A DNA stretch of 64,000 bases from Leptospira terpstrae serovar Hualin str. LT 11-33 = ATCC 700639 (lineage in GTDB: Bacteria > Spirochaetota > Leptospiria > Leptospirales > Leptospiraceae), in contig NZ_AOGW02000010.1 of assembly GCF_000332495.1 (NCBI RefSeq), forward strand, positions 558,001 to 622,000, read 5' to 3'. Below, in pieces: positions 18,377 through 27,198 of the stretch. The position numbers and the translations under genes were made by a program. Numbering within the stretch: the stretch's first letter is position 1; every line of letters starts with the position of its first letter. A model generated the notes under the pieces. The model was given only the letters and a program-made list of their open reading frames with translations, was not told the origin of the DNA and ran no database searches.

Positions 18377-19139
18377 GATTTTCTTCCTTTTCCCGTCTTT
18401 CTTTTATGGTATTAATGGTATTTCCAAATTCTGTAAGTGCCGAACCAAATCCGAAAAAATTTTTGGCTTTGGTATAAGGATTGTTTTGGTCAGCAGTTCC
18501 TAAATTCAAATAGAATAATTCATCCCGAACCAATTGTTTCTGTCTATCTGTAGCGACCGATTCAAAAAAAATCCGACATTCCTCGCCAATAGCAAGTAAC
18601 ACAAGAGCCATAGAATTTGGTTTCATTTGCAAAACCAATTGTTCCTTCCAAAACCGTTCCCAAGAAAGAACAATCCTCCAATCTTCTTTGGGACTTTCTG
18701 TTTCTAAAAACAAATTTGTCTTTGGAATCGAAAGTGAGGTAAGCAGTCCATCAAGATGAGTAAGGTCTTTAATCAGATTTTTGTTTAACTCTCCCTCATC
18801 CACAAACAAAACGCCTCCCCACTTATCCTCTTTATTTTTATATAGGTGGTTGCCTGTGACTAAAATTATGGAATAGTTTTCTCCTTCGGCGCGAAAGAGT
18901 TTATCATTTGTTTTTGTTAAGCGAAACTTGGGAGTTTCTAAAACCACTCCCGACTCCAATTGTTTAGTTCGGAGTTTCTTTTTCCAATTATCAATGGCGT
19001 CAGCCCATTCCATGGCAAAGGATTTCGGTTCTTTTTTTCGTTTTCCTTTGTCTTCGTTTTTTTGATTCCCATGGGCTCCAAAAAACGATAAGATACGTCG
19101 GAACCAACTTTTTTGGGATTTTGTTTTAGTTTTTGCCAT
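18366..19139 (-). CDS. Conserved-looking protein of unknown function
   Basis: 257 aa, soluble, with a very basic N-terminus ([15 protein letters not shown], then a [11 protein letters not shown] run) that could bind membrane or nucleic acid. No signal peptide or membrane helix. The central part alternates strands and helices ([55 protein letters not shown]). I recognise no domain or catalytic motif. It overlaps the glycosyltransferase stop upstream by 14 bases and gmhA downstream by 11, so it is translated as part of the polysaccharide unit. A ribosome site AGAAAAGAG precedes the ATG. A function linked to envelope sugars is suggested only by position. Confidence 0.75.
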   Translation of the reverse strand: MAKTKTKSQKSWFRRILSFFGAHGNQKNEDKGKRKKEPKSFAMEWADAIDNWKKKLRTKQLESGVVLETPKFRLTKTNDKLFRAEGENYSIILVTGNHLYKNKEDKWGGVLFVDEGELNKNLIKDLTHLDGLLTSLSIPKTNLFLETESPKEDWRIVLSWERFWKEQLVLQMKPNSMALVLLAIGEECRIFFESVATDRQKQLVRDELFYLNLGTADQNNPYTKAKNFFGFGSALTEFGNTINTIKERREKEENHGS

Positions 19140-19947
19140 ACTCTTTTCTTACATTGGACGGACGTTCAATCTGTTTGCGATCTAGTTCATACAATTTTGC
19201 GTATTTGAGGTATGTTGAAAATGCAGAGGCGATAGCAATCCAAAGCCCAGGAATTCCATCCAAAAACCCAAATTTAAAAAGATAAATTTCTAAAAACTTT
19301 CCAAAGGGTTTAAATATGGTTTTGGCAAGGGAAAACCTTTCCCCTTTCGCATAACGTGTGTAAGCAACTATACTTGAGAATTGATTGATCGTTGTGATTT
19401 GGTGGCTAAAATCTGTGAAACTATAATGAAGGATATCTCCTTTCATGACTTTTCCGATAGATCCAGATTTTAACTCGATGTAATCGTGAGGATTTTCACC
19501 TACCCAAGTGGCTGCATTTTTTTGAAATAACCGAAACCTGCGAAGTGGATACCATCCACTGTGCCGAATCCACCGACCCAGATGGTATGTTAAACGAGCA
19601 ATTTTATATCCATTGACTGTGATGTTTTCGGATTCTAAAAAAGCTTCGATTGAATGAACCAGAGTTTTGTCTGCACGTTCATCGGCATCAAGGGAAAAAA
19701 TCCAATCATTCGAACAAAAACCGATGGCTTTATTTTTTTGTTCTACGTGCCCAGGAAATGGCGACTCATAGAACTTTACTTTGGAAAATGATGTAGCTAT
19801 TTCTTTTGTACGGTCTGTACTTAAAGAATCTAAAACAATGATTTCGTCTGCTACGGATTCGATAGAGCGAATACAATCTGCGATATTTTTTTCTTCATTG
19901 AAGGTGATGATGGCCACCGACAATTTTCTTTTTCTCTTGCCTTCCAT
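19126..19947 (-). CDS. Family 2 glycosyltransferase (WaaE/KdtX-like)
   Basis: 273 aa inverting GT-A glycosyltransferase. The nucleotide-sugar site is visible: SVAIITFNEEKNIADCIRSI at the N-terminus, EIIVLDSLSTDRT, and the metal-binding DxD-type motif FSLDADERADK near 90. The middle (TYHLGRWIRHSGWYPLRRFRLF) is characteristic of the WaaE/KdtX group that adds a beta-linked glucose to heptose in LPS core. Near the C-terminus a hydrophobic IPGLWIAIASAFSTYLKYA segment may touch the membrane. First gene of the minus-strand unit. Only 30 bases separate its ATG from the divergent O-antigen ligase ATG, so the two promoters must overlap coding sequence or each other. Confidence 0.85.
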   Translation of the reverse strand: MEGKRKRKLSVAIITFNEEKNIADCIRSIESVADEIIVLDSLSTDRTKEIATSFSKVKFYESPFPGHVEQKNKAIGFCSNDWIFSLDADERADKTLVHSIEAFLESENITVNGYKIARLTYHLGRWIRHSGWYPLRRFRLFQKNAATWVGENPHDYIELKSGSIGKVMKGDILHYSFTDFSHQITTINQFSSIVAYTRYAKGERFSLAKTIFKPFGKFLEIYLFKFGFLDGIPGLWIAIASAFSTYLKYAKLYELDRKQIERPSNVRKEYGKN

Positions 19948-19977
19948 AGGAGTTAAAACCTATTCTTAGAAACAAAT

Positions 19978-21858
19978 ATGATTGGGAAAGAAACATTTCA
20001 TAAGATTTCCGTTGTTTTTCTATACCTTTTCTTTGTCCTTTCCCCGTTTTCCATTAGCCTTTGCCAAATTTTCGCCGGTGCTTCGCTTTTCTTTTTATTT
20101 TTGGATTTTACTTTCCAAAAAAAAATTCCTCATTGGGAACCCGATTTTATCTTTTGGATCCTCCTCTATTTAAGTTTCTTAATTACCCCTGTTTTACTGT
20201 TCGAAGATACTGACTGGAAACGAACCATATTGAAATCGGAATTTGGTGATGTTTGGATGGGATTTTTACTCTTACATCACTCTCGTCTCACCAAATTGGA
20301 AAAAAAAAGGTTAAAACGAGCGGTAGAAATTGGAGCCTTATTTCTTATAGGTTCCGGTTTACTTTCCCTCCTCTCTCCTTACCGTTTGGCCCCGTTTGTA
20401 ATGGATGGATTTCAATATTTAGAAGGGAAGCGTCTTCCCCACCAACTGGCAAATTTTTTGGGAATCTCCCTTTATTTGCCCATTGGATTTCAAAGTACCC
20501 ACCTCACCTATGGCGGTCTACTTGCTCTTTATTTGCCCTCTCTAATGGAAAAAACTTTTCGGATTTTAAAAATGGTTCGAAGGCTATCTCGCTATAGAAT
20601 CCAAATATCATTCCTACTTAGTTTTTCTTTTTTAGGACTTGTTTTACTTTTCCTTAACCAAAGCCGCTCGATTTGGTTTGGTTTATTGTTCGGTTTATTT
20701 CTTCTAACTCTTCAAAAAAAGGTTTCTATCAAAAAATATCTTCCCTGGCTTGTTTTTAGTATCGTAGGAATAGTTCTCCTATTCTTTATACTCTACCAAA
20801 ACAATTGGTTATTCCAGAGGGCCATTGATGATTTATTCGCTAAACGTTCGTTAGAGAACCAAAGGATATGGATTCACAAAATGAATTTTGCCATCCTAAA
20901 GGATTCATTTTTACTAGGAATCGGCAGCGGAAATTATCCCGGAGCCTTTATTTTGCAGGCAATTCCACTGGTAAGAGACCTTCCAGAGTTGTATTATGAT
21001 TTATCCATTACTCCCAAGTCCCATGCTCATTTTGACTTTTTGCATTTTTGGATTTTAGGAGGAATCCTCGGTGGCTCCAGTTTCCTCATTTTTATATTTT
21101 TAAAAACAAAATCAATTTTACAGGTAAGTAACCAGGCATTCTTCTACATTGGTTTTTTCGCCATTCTTTTTGCTGGTAGTTTCCAATGTTATTTGTTAGA
21201 TGATGAAGTTTTGCTTCCTTTCCTTGGAATTTTATGCCTACTTCCAAAATCAAAACGAAAAAGAGAGGAGCGAGAAGAGGGAACAACAAAGAAAAATCGA
21301 ATCCTGGTATATAGCCTTCTTCTATTTTGGATTCTTTTTTCAAGTATGGGTGCTCTTTACTTAACAAATACTCCCGCTAAAGATTTATTCGTCCACAGAG
21401 TTCGGACGGAAACTAATTTTCCAGACAAACTGGGACAATCCTCTCTCAATGCTACATCTGGAGTGGTAGTCCCTGTAGGAACTAGGGAAATGTATTTCAA
21501 AATTTCAGGTTGTTTGGATCACGAAATAAATTTTGATAATACCGCCAAAATCCGTACAACCCCCATTCAGTTAAAGATCCATTGGGAAAAAAATCCGTTG
21601 GGTGAGCTCCCAGACACCCTAGTTCTTGAAACCCGCAAAAGAGAAAGTTTTGACCAAGATAAGGAATACCGAGTCCAAGCGGAAAGAATTGTGAAAACAG
21701 AAACTTTCTTAAATCCAAGAAAGTTGGAATTGGTTCAAGTAAATCCCAAGGAACATTTAGGATCCGGCATTGAATTCATTGATTTCGGATTTCGATTTTT
21801 TTGGAAGGGAGAAAGACCGGTCCTACCCATCATTGAAATTTCAGGAAATTGCAATTGA
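19978..21858 (+). CDS. O-antigen ligase/polymerase-like membrane protein with C-terminal extension
   Basis: 626 aa. Residues 1 to about 420 are strongly hydrophobic, with around ten to twelve membrane helices. Between them is the Wzy_C-type segment LVLLFLNQSRSIWFGLLFGLFLL followed by a large loop (about 280-350) with HAHFDFLHFWILGGILGG, as in WaaL O-antigen ligases. These join polysaccharide to lipid A-core on the periplasmic face. A further helix (ILVYSLLLFWILFSSMGALYL) near 450 leads to a 170-residue beta-rich soluble C-terminal domain that ordinary WaaL proteins lack. No clear ribosome site precedes the ATG. Ligase versus polymerase cannot be settled from sequence. Confidence 0.82.
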   Translation: MIGKETFHKISVVFLYLFFVLSPFSISLCQIFAGASLFFLFLDFTFQKKIPHWEPDFIFWILLYLSFLITPVLLFEDTDWKRTILKSEFGDVWMGFLLLHHSRLTKLEKKRLKRAVEIGALFLIGSGLLSLLSPYRLAPFVMDGFQYLEGKRLPHQLANFLGISLYLPIGFQSTHLTYGGLLALYLPSLMEKTFRILKMVRRLSRYRIQISFLLSFSFLGLVLLFLNQSRSIWFGLLFGLFLLTLQKKVSIKKYLPWLVFSIVGIVLLFFILYQNNWLFQRAIDDLFAKRSLENQRIWIHKMNFAILKDSFLLGIGSGNYPGAFILQAIPLVRDLPELYYDLSITPKSHAHFDFLHFWILGGILGGSSFLIFIFLKTKSILQVSNQAFFYIGFFAILFAGSFQCYLLDDEVLLPFLGILCLLPKSKRKREEREEGTTKKNRILVYSLLLFWILFSSMGALYLTNTPAKDLFVHRVRTETNFPDKLGQSSLNATSGVVVPVGTREMYFKISGCLDHEINFDNTAKIRTTPIQLKIHWEKNPLGELPDTLVLETRKRESFDQDKEYRVQAERIVKTETFLNPRKLELVQVNPKEHLGSGIEFIDFGFRFFWKGERPVLPIIEISGNCN

Positions 21859-22008
21859 GTAGGAATCGCTCTGAACTGAAAACCTCTTGAACTTTCGTTC
21901 GTAAGATCAGCCCATAATTGTCACCGAAAGGCTCCTTGCCTTCGGAAAAAACGTTGCACTATCCGTATAGGTGGCTTTCGTTTTTTTGCTTCTCAATCGT
22001 TAGATTCT

Positions 22009-22092
22009 TACCTGGAGCGGGAATCGAACCCGCACGGGATTACTCCCACAGGATTTTAAGTCCTGTGTGTCTACCAATTCCACCATCCAGGC
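22009..22092 (-). tRNA. tRNA-Leu (anticodon UAA)
   Basis: The reverse strand folds into a complete 84-base class II tRNA. The 7-bp acceptor is GCCTGGA/TCCAGGT with a terminal G-U pair and discriminator A. The anticodon stem CAGGA/TCCTG encloses loop CTTAAAA, giving UAA. A long variable arm follows. The T arm is GCGGG-TTCGATT-CCCGC. CCA is not encoded. It lies 15 bases downstream of tRNA-Cys on the same strand. Confidence 0.95.
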
Positions 22093-22107
22093 GAATGTAA
22101 AGTGATT

Positions 22108-22178
<71 letters not shown>

Positions 22179-22310
22179 AATCGTGACTTTGGATAGGCTA
22201 AAATGGGAAGGCTTGGTGTCAAATGGAAACTGCTTTCACTTTTCATCGGATTGTAACATTTCAGAGAAAAATCAAATTGCACATCTATTTCTTAGGGATG
22301 GGCTGTAAAT

Positions 22311-22724
22311 ATGAACGTTAAGACCATCCTATCCTTATCCATTTTATTCCTTGTATCTCAAGTATCTTATGCGGACACAGTGACTGTAAAAGCAACAAAA
22401 GAGGTTTTAGAAAACGTAAAAACATCCTCTCCTACTGCCAATTATGTTTTAGTAGAATCAAAGGACGGCACCAAACAGGCGTTTAAAAAGAATGCAGTGG
22501 ATGTAGTAACTCTTCCTGTAGTTTGGGATCCTCCGAAAGAGGAAACAAAACCTGGATTTTTTGGTTCTATATTTGCCTCTGAAGAAACCAAGGAAAAAAC
22601 AAAAACAGAAGTGTCTAAATCGGAAGAACCAAAAGAAAACCCTGAAAACCAAGGTTTCTTCGCAAGACGCCTTCCTGAACTCGCAATTGGCGGAATGGCT
22701 CTCCTTTGGTTGATTCTCCCTTAA
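22311..22724 (+). CDS. Exported/membrane protein of unknown function
   Basis: 137 aa. Signal peptide MNVKTILSLSILFLVSQVSYA with cleavage before DTVTV. The first mature half (TVTVKATKEVLENVKTSS...YVLVESKDGTKQAFKKNAVDVVTLPVVW) looks like a small beta-barrel of the kind seen in leptospiral proteins that read as a bound-value motif. Residues 75-115 are Lys/Glu-rich and disordered. A hydrophobic C-terminal helix (ELAIGGMALLWLILP) ends the protein with no cytoplasmic tail, so it is anchored at its C-terminus. A TTAGGGATGGG stretch serves as ribosome site. No function recognised. It converges on guaA. Confidence 0.75.
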   Translation: MNVKTILSLSILFLVSQVSYADTVTVKATKEVLENVKTSSPTANYVLVESKDGTKQAFKKNAVDVVTLPVVWDPPKEETKPGFFGSIFASEETKEKTKTEVSKSEEPKENPENQGFFARRLPELAIGGMALLWLILP

Positions 22725-22740
22725 TTCAGAACCTAGATAA

Positions 22741-22766
22741 GTAGCCTACTAAATCCCCGCGGCTAC
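22741..22766. terminator. Hairpin at convergent gene junction
   Basis: GTAGCC (22741-22746) and GGCTAC (22761-22766) can form a 6-base stem; the right arm overlaps the guaA stop codon. There is no U-tract on either strand, so termination activity is doubtful. Confidence 0.25.
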
Positions 22767-24562
22767 TCCCATTCTATCGTACCCGGTGGTTTGTGCGTGA
22801 GATCATACAACACCAAAGAAATCAATGGCAAAGCTAACAATTCTTTGGTGATTCTTTCTAAAATCTTTCGATCCATTTGGTAAAAATTGGCAGTCATTGC
22901 TTCTGTAGACTCTACTGGACGAAGGACGACACCATACGTTTTTTCCTGGAGACCCACAGGAACTAAAACCACTGGCATTTGCCAAATGAGATTGTGAATG
23001 GATTCTTCATAAAGAATTCGATTCACAATCGAATCGGCATCACGTAAAATATCAGAATGTTCTTTGTCCAAACTCAATTTGGTATAATGGAAGGGCCCCG
23101 AAAAACTGGTGATCCCTGGGGCAAATACTACCCGATTGATTTCTTTTTTGAAATTCGTGATCTCGACGGCACGTTCATCTAACTCATTCCAATTGGTCGT
23201 AAAATCGTTTAACACTGCGCAGTGGGCATAACTCCTTTGGTCACCTTGCACTCCCACAGAAAGGATCGGCAAAATTTTAACCTCCGCCTTTTTTGCAGTC
23301 AGTCCCAAATCGGAAAAATCAAGTTTGGGCGGATGCGTTTCGGGACTAGCAATCATCCTGACAACAAGTCCAGGACCTGGAAAAGGATGCCTTTCAATCC
23401 AACGTACAGGAAGACCCAAAAGACGACCCAATTCACGAACCTCATCCTTATACAAATCAGCAATGGGCTCAATAATCTTTCCTTCTTGAATGAGTTTTTC
23501 AATTTGGGGCACTCGGTTATGGTGGGTTTTGATTTTATGAGAATGTTTAGTGCCACCAGATTCGATAGTATCTGGGTAAATGGTACCTTGTCCGAGAAGC
23601 CAATGTTCAGAATCAAGCCCTAGGGAATCAGTCGCTTTCCCTTGTGCTTCTAAAAAAAGGTCACCGACGATTCGGCGTTTTTTCTCTGGTTCAAATTCGT
23701 TTTGCAAATGTTGATAAAAAATTTCACTTTCATCCCAAATGGTAAGATCAAATCCCACTTGGTGTAAATTATCCATTAAATCTTTGACTTCATCTTTACG
23801 CATAAAGCCTGTATCAACGAGTAGGCCTTTCACCCGGTCTTTACCAAGTGCTTTAGCTAAAAGTAAATAGGCTACTGAAGAATCTACTCCACCAGAAACT
23901 AACAAAAATACATTTTTACCAACAGGGACTTTCTTTTGTAATTCCGAAATTTGTTTTTCTAAAAATTGATAGATACTCCAACTCGAACCGGCACCGCAAA
24001 GAGTAACAAAGTTTTTTAGCAAAACTTCACCTTCTTCAGAATGAGTTACCTCTGGATGGAATTGAATTCCAAATTGTTTTTTAGATTCATTAGACACAAA
24101 CGCATAACGACAATTATCTGAAGATGCCACAATAGTAAATCCCTCTGGCATTCGAACTACTTCATCACCATGGCTCATCCAAACTTTTGTTTTTGGAGAA
24201 AGAGATTTTGAAAGTAGAGAATCTGGATTTTGAATTTCTAAAATAGCGGGACCATATTCTTTGGAATTGGAAGAAACAACTTCTCCTCCGAGAGCCTTCA
24301 TTAGAAGTTGGTGACCATAACATATCCCTAAAATGGGAACAGAAGTTTTAAAAAAACCTTCAGGCAGAAGCGGTGCTCCTTTTTCATAAACGCTACTGGG
24401 GCCTCCTGATAGAATGATTCCTGCATAGGACTCATAAACAGACAAAGGTTCTTCGTTGGAGAGAATTTCTGTATAGGCTCCAAGCCTACGAATTCGGGAA
24501 GCGATGAGGTGCGCGTATTGACCGCCGAAATCGACGACTGCAATTTTTTTATCACTTTTCAT
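22763..24562 (-). CDS. guaA: GMP synthase (glutamine-hydrolysing), long form
   Basis: 599 aa, converts XMP to GMP using ATP and glutamine. The N-terminal class I glutamine amidotransferase domain has GGPSSVYE, the nucleophile ILGICYGHQ and the FHPEVTHSEEG histidine/glutamate pair. The ATP-pyrophosphatase domain has LLVSGGVDSSVAY (P-loop) and GQGTIYPDTIES. The dimerisation domain ends with PPGTIEWE, the usual GuaA terminus. It is 75-90 residues longer than most bacterial GuaA because of extra sequence in the synthetase and dimerisation part. ATG at 24562 begins MKSDKKIAVVDFGGQ; an ATG 42 bases upstream abuts the divergent queF start and is less likely. Confidence 0.95.
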   Translation of the reverse strand: MKSDKKIAVVDFGGQYAHLIASRIRRLGAYTEILSNEEPLSVYESYAGIILSGGPSSVYEKGAPLLPEGFFKTSVPILGICYGHQLLMKALGGEVVSSNSKEYGPAILEIQNPDSLLSKSLSPKTKVWMSHGDEVVRMPEGFTIVASSDNCRYAFVSNESKKQFGIQFHPEVTHSEEGEVLLKNFVTLCGAGSSWSIYQFLEKQISELQKKVPVGKNVFLLVSGGVDSSVAYLLLAKALGKDRVKGLLVDTGFMRKDEVKDLMDNLHQVGFDLTIWDESEIFYQHLQNEFEPEKKRRIVGDLFLEAQGKATDSLGLDSEHWLLGQGTIYPDTIESGGTKHSHKIKTHHNRVPQIEKLIQEGKIIEPIADLYKDEVRELGRLLGLPVRWIERHPFPGPGLVVRMIASPETHPPKLDFSDLGLTAKKAEVKILPILSVGVQGDQRSYAHCAVLNDFTTNWNELDERAVEITNFKKEINRVVFAPGITSFSGPFHYTKLSLDKEHSDILRDADSIVNRILYEESIHNLIWQMPVVLVPVGLQEKTYGVVLRPVESTEAMTANFYQMDRKILERITKELLALPLISLVLYDLTHKPPGTIEWE

Positions 24563-24604
24563 GGGATGATTCCAAAATAATTTTGCAATTGTCGGGGTAA
24601 ACAA

Positions 24605-25006
24605 ATGTCGGAAAAAAAATCAGAATCTTCTTACGAGGACAAACAAGACCATATCCCGTCCTGGAAAACCCCAGAAATTGAATGGTTTGCCAATGTTTAT
24701 GCCGGTAAAGAATACAATATCGAATTCACCATACCCGAATTTACGGCTGTTTGCCCCAAAACCGGTCTTCCTGACTTTGGTTCGATTTTTATTGAATACA
24801 TCCCAAGAGAACGCTGCGTAGAGCTCAAATCACTCAAAGAATACATGATGGCTTTCAGAAATGTGGGAATTTTCCACGAAAATGTGGTGAACAAAATCCT
24901 CGAAGACTTTGTCCAGGCAGTGGTTCCTATTTACGTGAAAGTGATTGGTGATTATAATGTACGTGGCGGCGTAAAAACAATAGTGAAACGAGAGTATAAA
25001 GCCTAA
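24605..25006 (+). CDS. queF: NADPH-dependent 7-cyano-7-deazaguanine reductase
   Basis: 133 aa, short (type I, YkvM-like) QueF that reduces preQ0 to preQ1 in queuosine synthesis. Catalytic Cys50 and Asp57 lie in FTAVCPKTGLPDFG. The nucleotide-binding signature appears as CVELKSLKEYMMAFRNVGIFHE (glutamate, two lysines, Phe/Arg). The last residues are basic, ending KREYKA. It is divergent from guaA with a 42-base gap and is followed directly, with no spacer, by the SemiSWEET gene, so the three genes to 25479 form one operon. Confidence 0.95.
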   Translation: MSEKKSESSYEDKQDHIPSWKTPEIEWFANVYAGKEYNIEFTIPEFTAVCPKTGLPDFGSIFIEYIPRERCVELKSLKEYMMAFRNVGIFHENVVNKILEDFVQAVVPIYVKVIGDYNVRGGVKTIVKREYKA

Positions 25007-25264
25007 ATGGAAAACCTAATCGGCTATATCGCAGCTTTTTTAACTACCGTATCCTTCCTTCCCCAAGTCCTAAGAGTCGTAATGACCAAACAAACTCGCG
25101 ACATCAGTCGAAATATGTACATAATGTTTTTTATAGGTGTACTGTTATGGTTTGTATACGGAATCTTAAAATCAGACTTCCCGATCATCCTTGCCAATAT
25201 CGTTACCATTTTCTTCGTATCGATAATATTATTTTATAAACTCAAAGAAGAGGACAAAACATGA
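25007..25264 (+). CDS. SemiSWEET sugar transporter
   Basis: 85 aa with three membrane helices (about 5-22, 37-55 and 60-79) forming half of a SWEET transporter; two copies dimerise to make the sugar pathway. The PQ-loop motif FLPQVLRV in helix 1, the TRDISRNMY segment and the WFVYG motif of helix 2 are present. From memory it is nearly identical to the crystallised L. biflexa SemiSWEET, with only a handful of changes and a shorter C-terminal tail. The ATG starts at the base after the queF stop and the stop overlaps the ferredoxin start (ATGA). Confidence 0.93.
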   Translation: MENLIGYIAAFLTTVSFLPQVLRVVMTKQTRDISRNMYIMFFIGVLLWFVYGILKSDFPIILANIVTIFFVSIILFYKLKEEDKT

Positions 25265-25479
25265 GAAAAGCTTATGTAGACAAAGACAATTGTACTTCCT
25301 GTAACCAATGTGCAGACAATATGCCAAAGTATTTTATGATGGATGAAGATGATTTGTCTCAAACTCATATCAGTGGAACATCCATTAATGATGCTGTAAT
25401 TCCAGACGAAGACGAAAAAAAAGTCCAAAAGGAAATGGATGAATGTCCAGGGGAATGCATCCATTGGAAAAAACATTAA
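25261..25479 (+). CDS. Small single-cluster ferredoxin
   Basis: 72 aa acidic ferredoxin. Cluster ligands are CTSCNQC near residues 12-18 and a distal CPGEC near 61-65. The spacing fits one [4Fe-4S] or [3Fe-4S] cluster, as in the Fer4_13/Fer4_15-type ferredoxins. Between them is an insertion rich in Asp/Glu. It overlaps the SemiSWEET stop by four bases (ATGA), so it is translated with queF and SemiSWEET. Electron donor to a radical-SAM step of queuosine synthesis is a possible but unproven role, suggested only by the operon. Confidence 0.88.
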   Translation: MRKAYVDKDNCTSCNQCADNMPKYFMMDEDDLSQTHISGTSINDAVIPDEDEKKVQKEMDECPGECIHWKKH

Positions 25480-25485
25480 AACAAA

Positions 25486-26364
25486 TTAAATCCAACTAGT
25501 AAGTCTTTGGATATGATTTTCCAAAGACAATCGTTCCCCCGCTCGAAACGTTAGATAAAGTTGGTTCTCGAAACTTTTACATTCCTTTTCATTTGTATAC
25601 AAATTTGATTTTTTACCTAATAAATAAGTAGGAAGAACAGAGATGCCTTTGCCCAATTCCAGTGCGTTTTTAATATCATGAAGGTTGGGAAGGACAGAAT
25701 AATTTTTTAGTTTGGGGCGGGTTTCAAAATTCAACTTCCAAAAACGTCTGACAATCGCAAAGTCTTCGCTATACACAAACCAATGTTGGTCTTCCATCCA
25801 TTGTTTCAGAAGTTCAGTCCTAGGTTTCCGCTGTCCATTCAATGGAAAATTTGGTTCTAAACTTATTTTTTTAGAAGCTACAAACACAAATGTTTCCAAG
25901 TAAAACTCTTCAAAACTAATTCCAGGTACATTTAACTTCTGATTGGCGATTGCAAGATCAATTTCCTTATTTGTCAAAGCCTCAAAGAGTTCCCCAGGAT
26001 AGCCATATTTTACGTGAAAATTTTCTTCCAATTTCGACACATGAGGCAGTACCTTTTCCTGAAACCACTCTTTCGCTGAACCAATCCTTAGGTAGTTTGA
26101 TTTTTCGAATTTACGGGTTTCTCCTTCTAATCGCTCCAAATCCTCAATGGGACCTGCAATTTGAACATACAACCGTTTGGCGGCCTCTGTGGGAACCAAA
26201 TCCCTAGATGTCCGAAGAAACAGAACTTCTTTTCGATGTCGTTCCAAAGACTGTAAATGCAAACTTAGTGCAGGTTGGGACAAACCAAGGAGTTTACCCG
26301 CTTTTGTTAAATTTCTCTCTCGGTAGATACAATAAAAACTTTGATACAGTTCGATAGGATTCAT
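25486..26364 (-). CDS. LysR-family transcriptional regulator
   Basis: 292 aa from ATG 26364 (MNPIELYQSFYCIYRERNLTKAG). The N-terminal winged helix-turn-helix is clear: NLTKAGKLLGLSQPALSLHLQSLER followed by FLRTSRDLVPTEAAKRLY. The C-terminal half is a type 2 periplasmic-binding-protein-like effector domain (EKSNYLRIGSAKEW; EIDLAIANQKL; LELGKGISVLPTYLL). It is divergent from the DJ-1-like gene with a 129-base intergenic region containing dyads, the normal arrangement for a LysR protein that controls itself and its neighbour. The inducer cannot be guessed. A few upstream in-frame codons, including another ATG, overlap the regulatory region and were excluded. Confidence 0.9.
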   Translation of the reverse strand: MNPIELYQSFYCIYRERNLTKAGKLLGLSQPALSLHLQSLERHRKEVLFLRTSRDLVPTEAAKRLYVQIAGPIEDLERLEGETRKFEKSNYLRIGSAKEWFQEKVLPHVSKLEENFHVKYGYPGELFEALTNKEIDLAIANQKLNVPGISFEEFYLETFVFVASKKISLEPNFPLNGQRKPRTELLKQWMEDQHWFVYSEDFAIVRRFWKLNFETRPKLKNYSVLPNLHDIKNALELGKGISVLPTYLLGKKSNLYTNEKECKSFENQLYLTFRAGERLSLENHIQRLTSWI

Positions 26365-26493
26365 TCTGCTATTAAAATATTTATACCTACGTATTATCTC
26401 CATCATTATTCTAATAATAAGTTTACCTTGTCTAAAAAAACGATAGTGAAGAAATTCAATCCTATCAAAGAAATTGATTCCATAGAGGACAAA
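26365..26493. promoter_or_regulatory. Divergent LysR / DJ-1 control region with dyads
   Basis: Two short inverted repeats are visible: ATAC-CTAC-GTAT (26383-26394) and ATTAT-TCTA-ATAAT (26405-26418). Each contains T-N11-A-like spacing expected for LysR binding. A GAGGA ribosome site for the plus-strand gene lies at its right end. Confidence 0.45.
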
Positions 26494-27162
26494 ATGAAAA
26501 AAGTATTATTTGTTTTAACAAGTCATGGGGAAAAAGGAAATGCAGGCTCCACCGGTTACCATTTGGGAGAGGTTTCGCACCCGTGGAAGGTACTCCACGA
26601 TGCCGGTGTGGAGATGGACTTTATCAGTCCGAAAGGAGGAGAGCCTCCTGTGGATGGGTTTGATTTGGAAGATTCAGCTAACAAGGAATTTTGGAACCAT
26701 CCCGTTTACAAAGAAAAACGTATCCATACGAAAACACCTAAAGATATCCATCCAAAGGAATACGGAGCCATCTACTTTGCGGGGGGACATGGAACCATGT
26801 GGGACTTTCCCGATAACCAAGAACTACAAAACTTAACTAAAACAATTTACGAAGCAGGCGGGATAGTGGGAGCGGTCTGCCATGGTCCTTCGGCTCTTGT
26901 AAATGTAAAATTATCGAATGGGGAAAAACTCATCGCGGGTAAGAGAGTGAATGGATTTTCCAACGAAGAAGAAGAGATCGTCAAACTTGAAGGGGTGGTT
27001 CCTTTTCTATTGGAAAATCAACTCATTGCATCAGGAGGGAAGTATTTTAAATCAGCACCTTGGAATTCACATGTAGAAGTGGACGAAAGACTTGTTACTG
27101 GACAAAACCCACAATCAGCAAAAGCAGTCGGTGAAGCCATTCTTAGTTTATTAAAAAAATAA
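26494..27162 (+). CDS. DJ-1/PfpI (Hsp31-like) family protein
   Basis: 222 aa class I glutamine-amidotransferase-fold protein of the Hsp31/glyoxalase III group. The nucleophile elbow is GAVCHGPSALV (Cys near 129). GGHGTMWDFP supplies the oxyanion and acid side, and FISPKGGEPPVD holds the partner acidic region. Such proteins detoxify methylglyoxal or act as chaperones/deglycases. ATG at 26494 is preceded by AGAGGAC; upstream in-frame codons overlap the LysR control region. Probably regulated by the divergent LysR protein. Its terminator lies in the convergent gene (27201-27234). Confidence 0.9.
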   Translation: MKKVLFVLTSHGEKGNAGSTGYHLGEVSHPWKVLHDAGVEMDFISPKGGEPPVDGFDLEDSANKEFWNHPVYKEKRIHTKTPKDIHPKEYGAIYFAGGHGTMWDFPDNQELQNLTKTIYEAGGIVGAVCHGPSALVNVKLSNGEKLIAGKRVNGFSNEEEEIVKLEGVVPFLLENQLIASGGKYFKSAPWNSHVEVDERLVTGQNPQSAKAVGEAILSLLKK

Positions 27163-27198
27163 GGAAATCTCTGTGATTTAAAGATAGTTTAAAAAGTA

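Noticed and set aside
21918..21986. Terminator after the O-antigen ligase gene
   Set aside because: A CGAAAG/CTTTCG pairing before a T7 run exists, but the loop of about 45 bases and short stem make it unconvincing.
24563..24604. Earlier ATG for guaA
   Set aside because: It adds 14 non-conserved residues and would abut the divergent queF start, leaving no promoter space.
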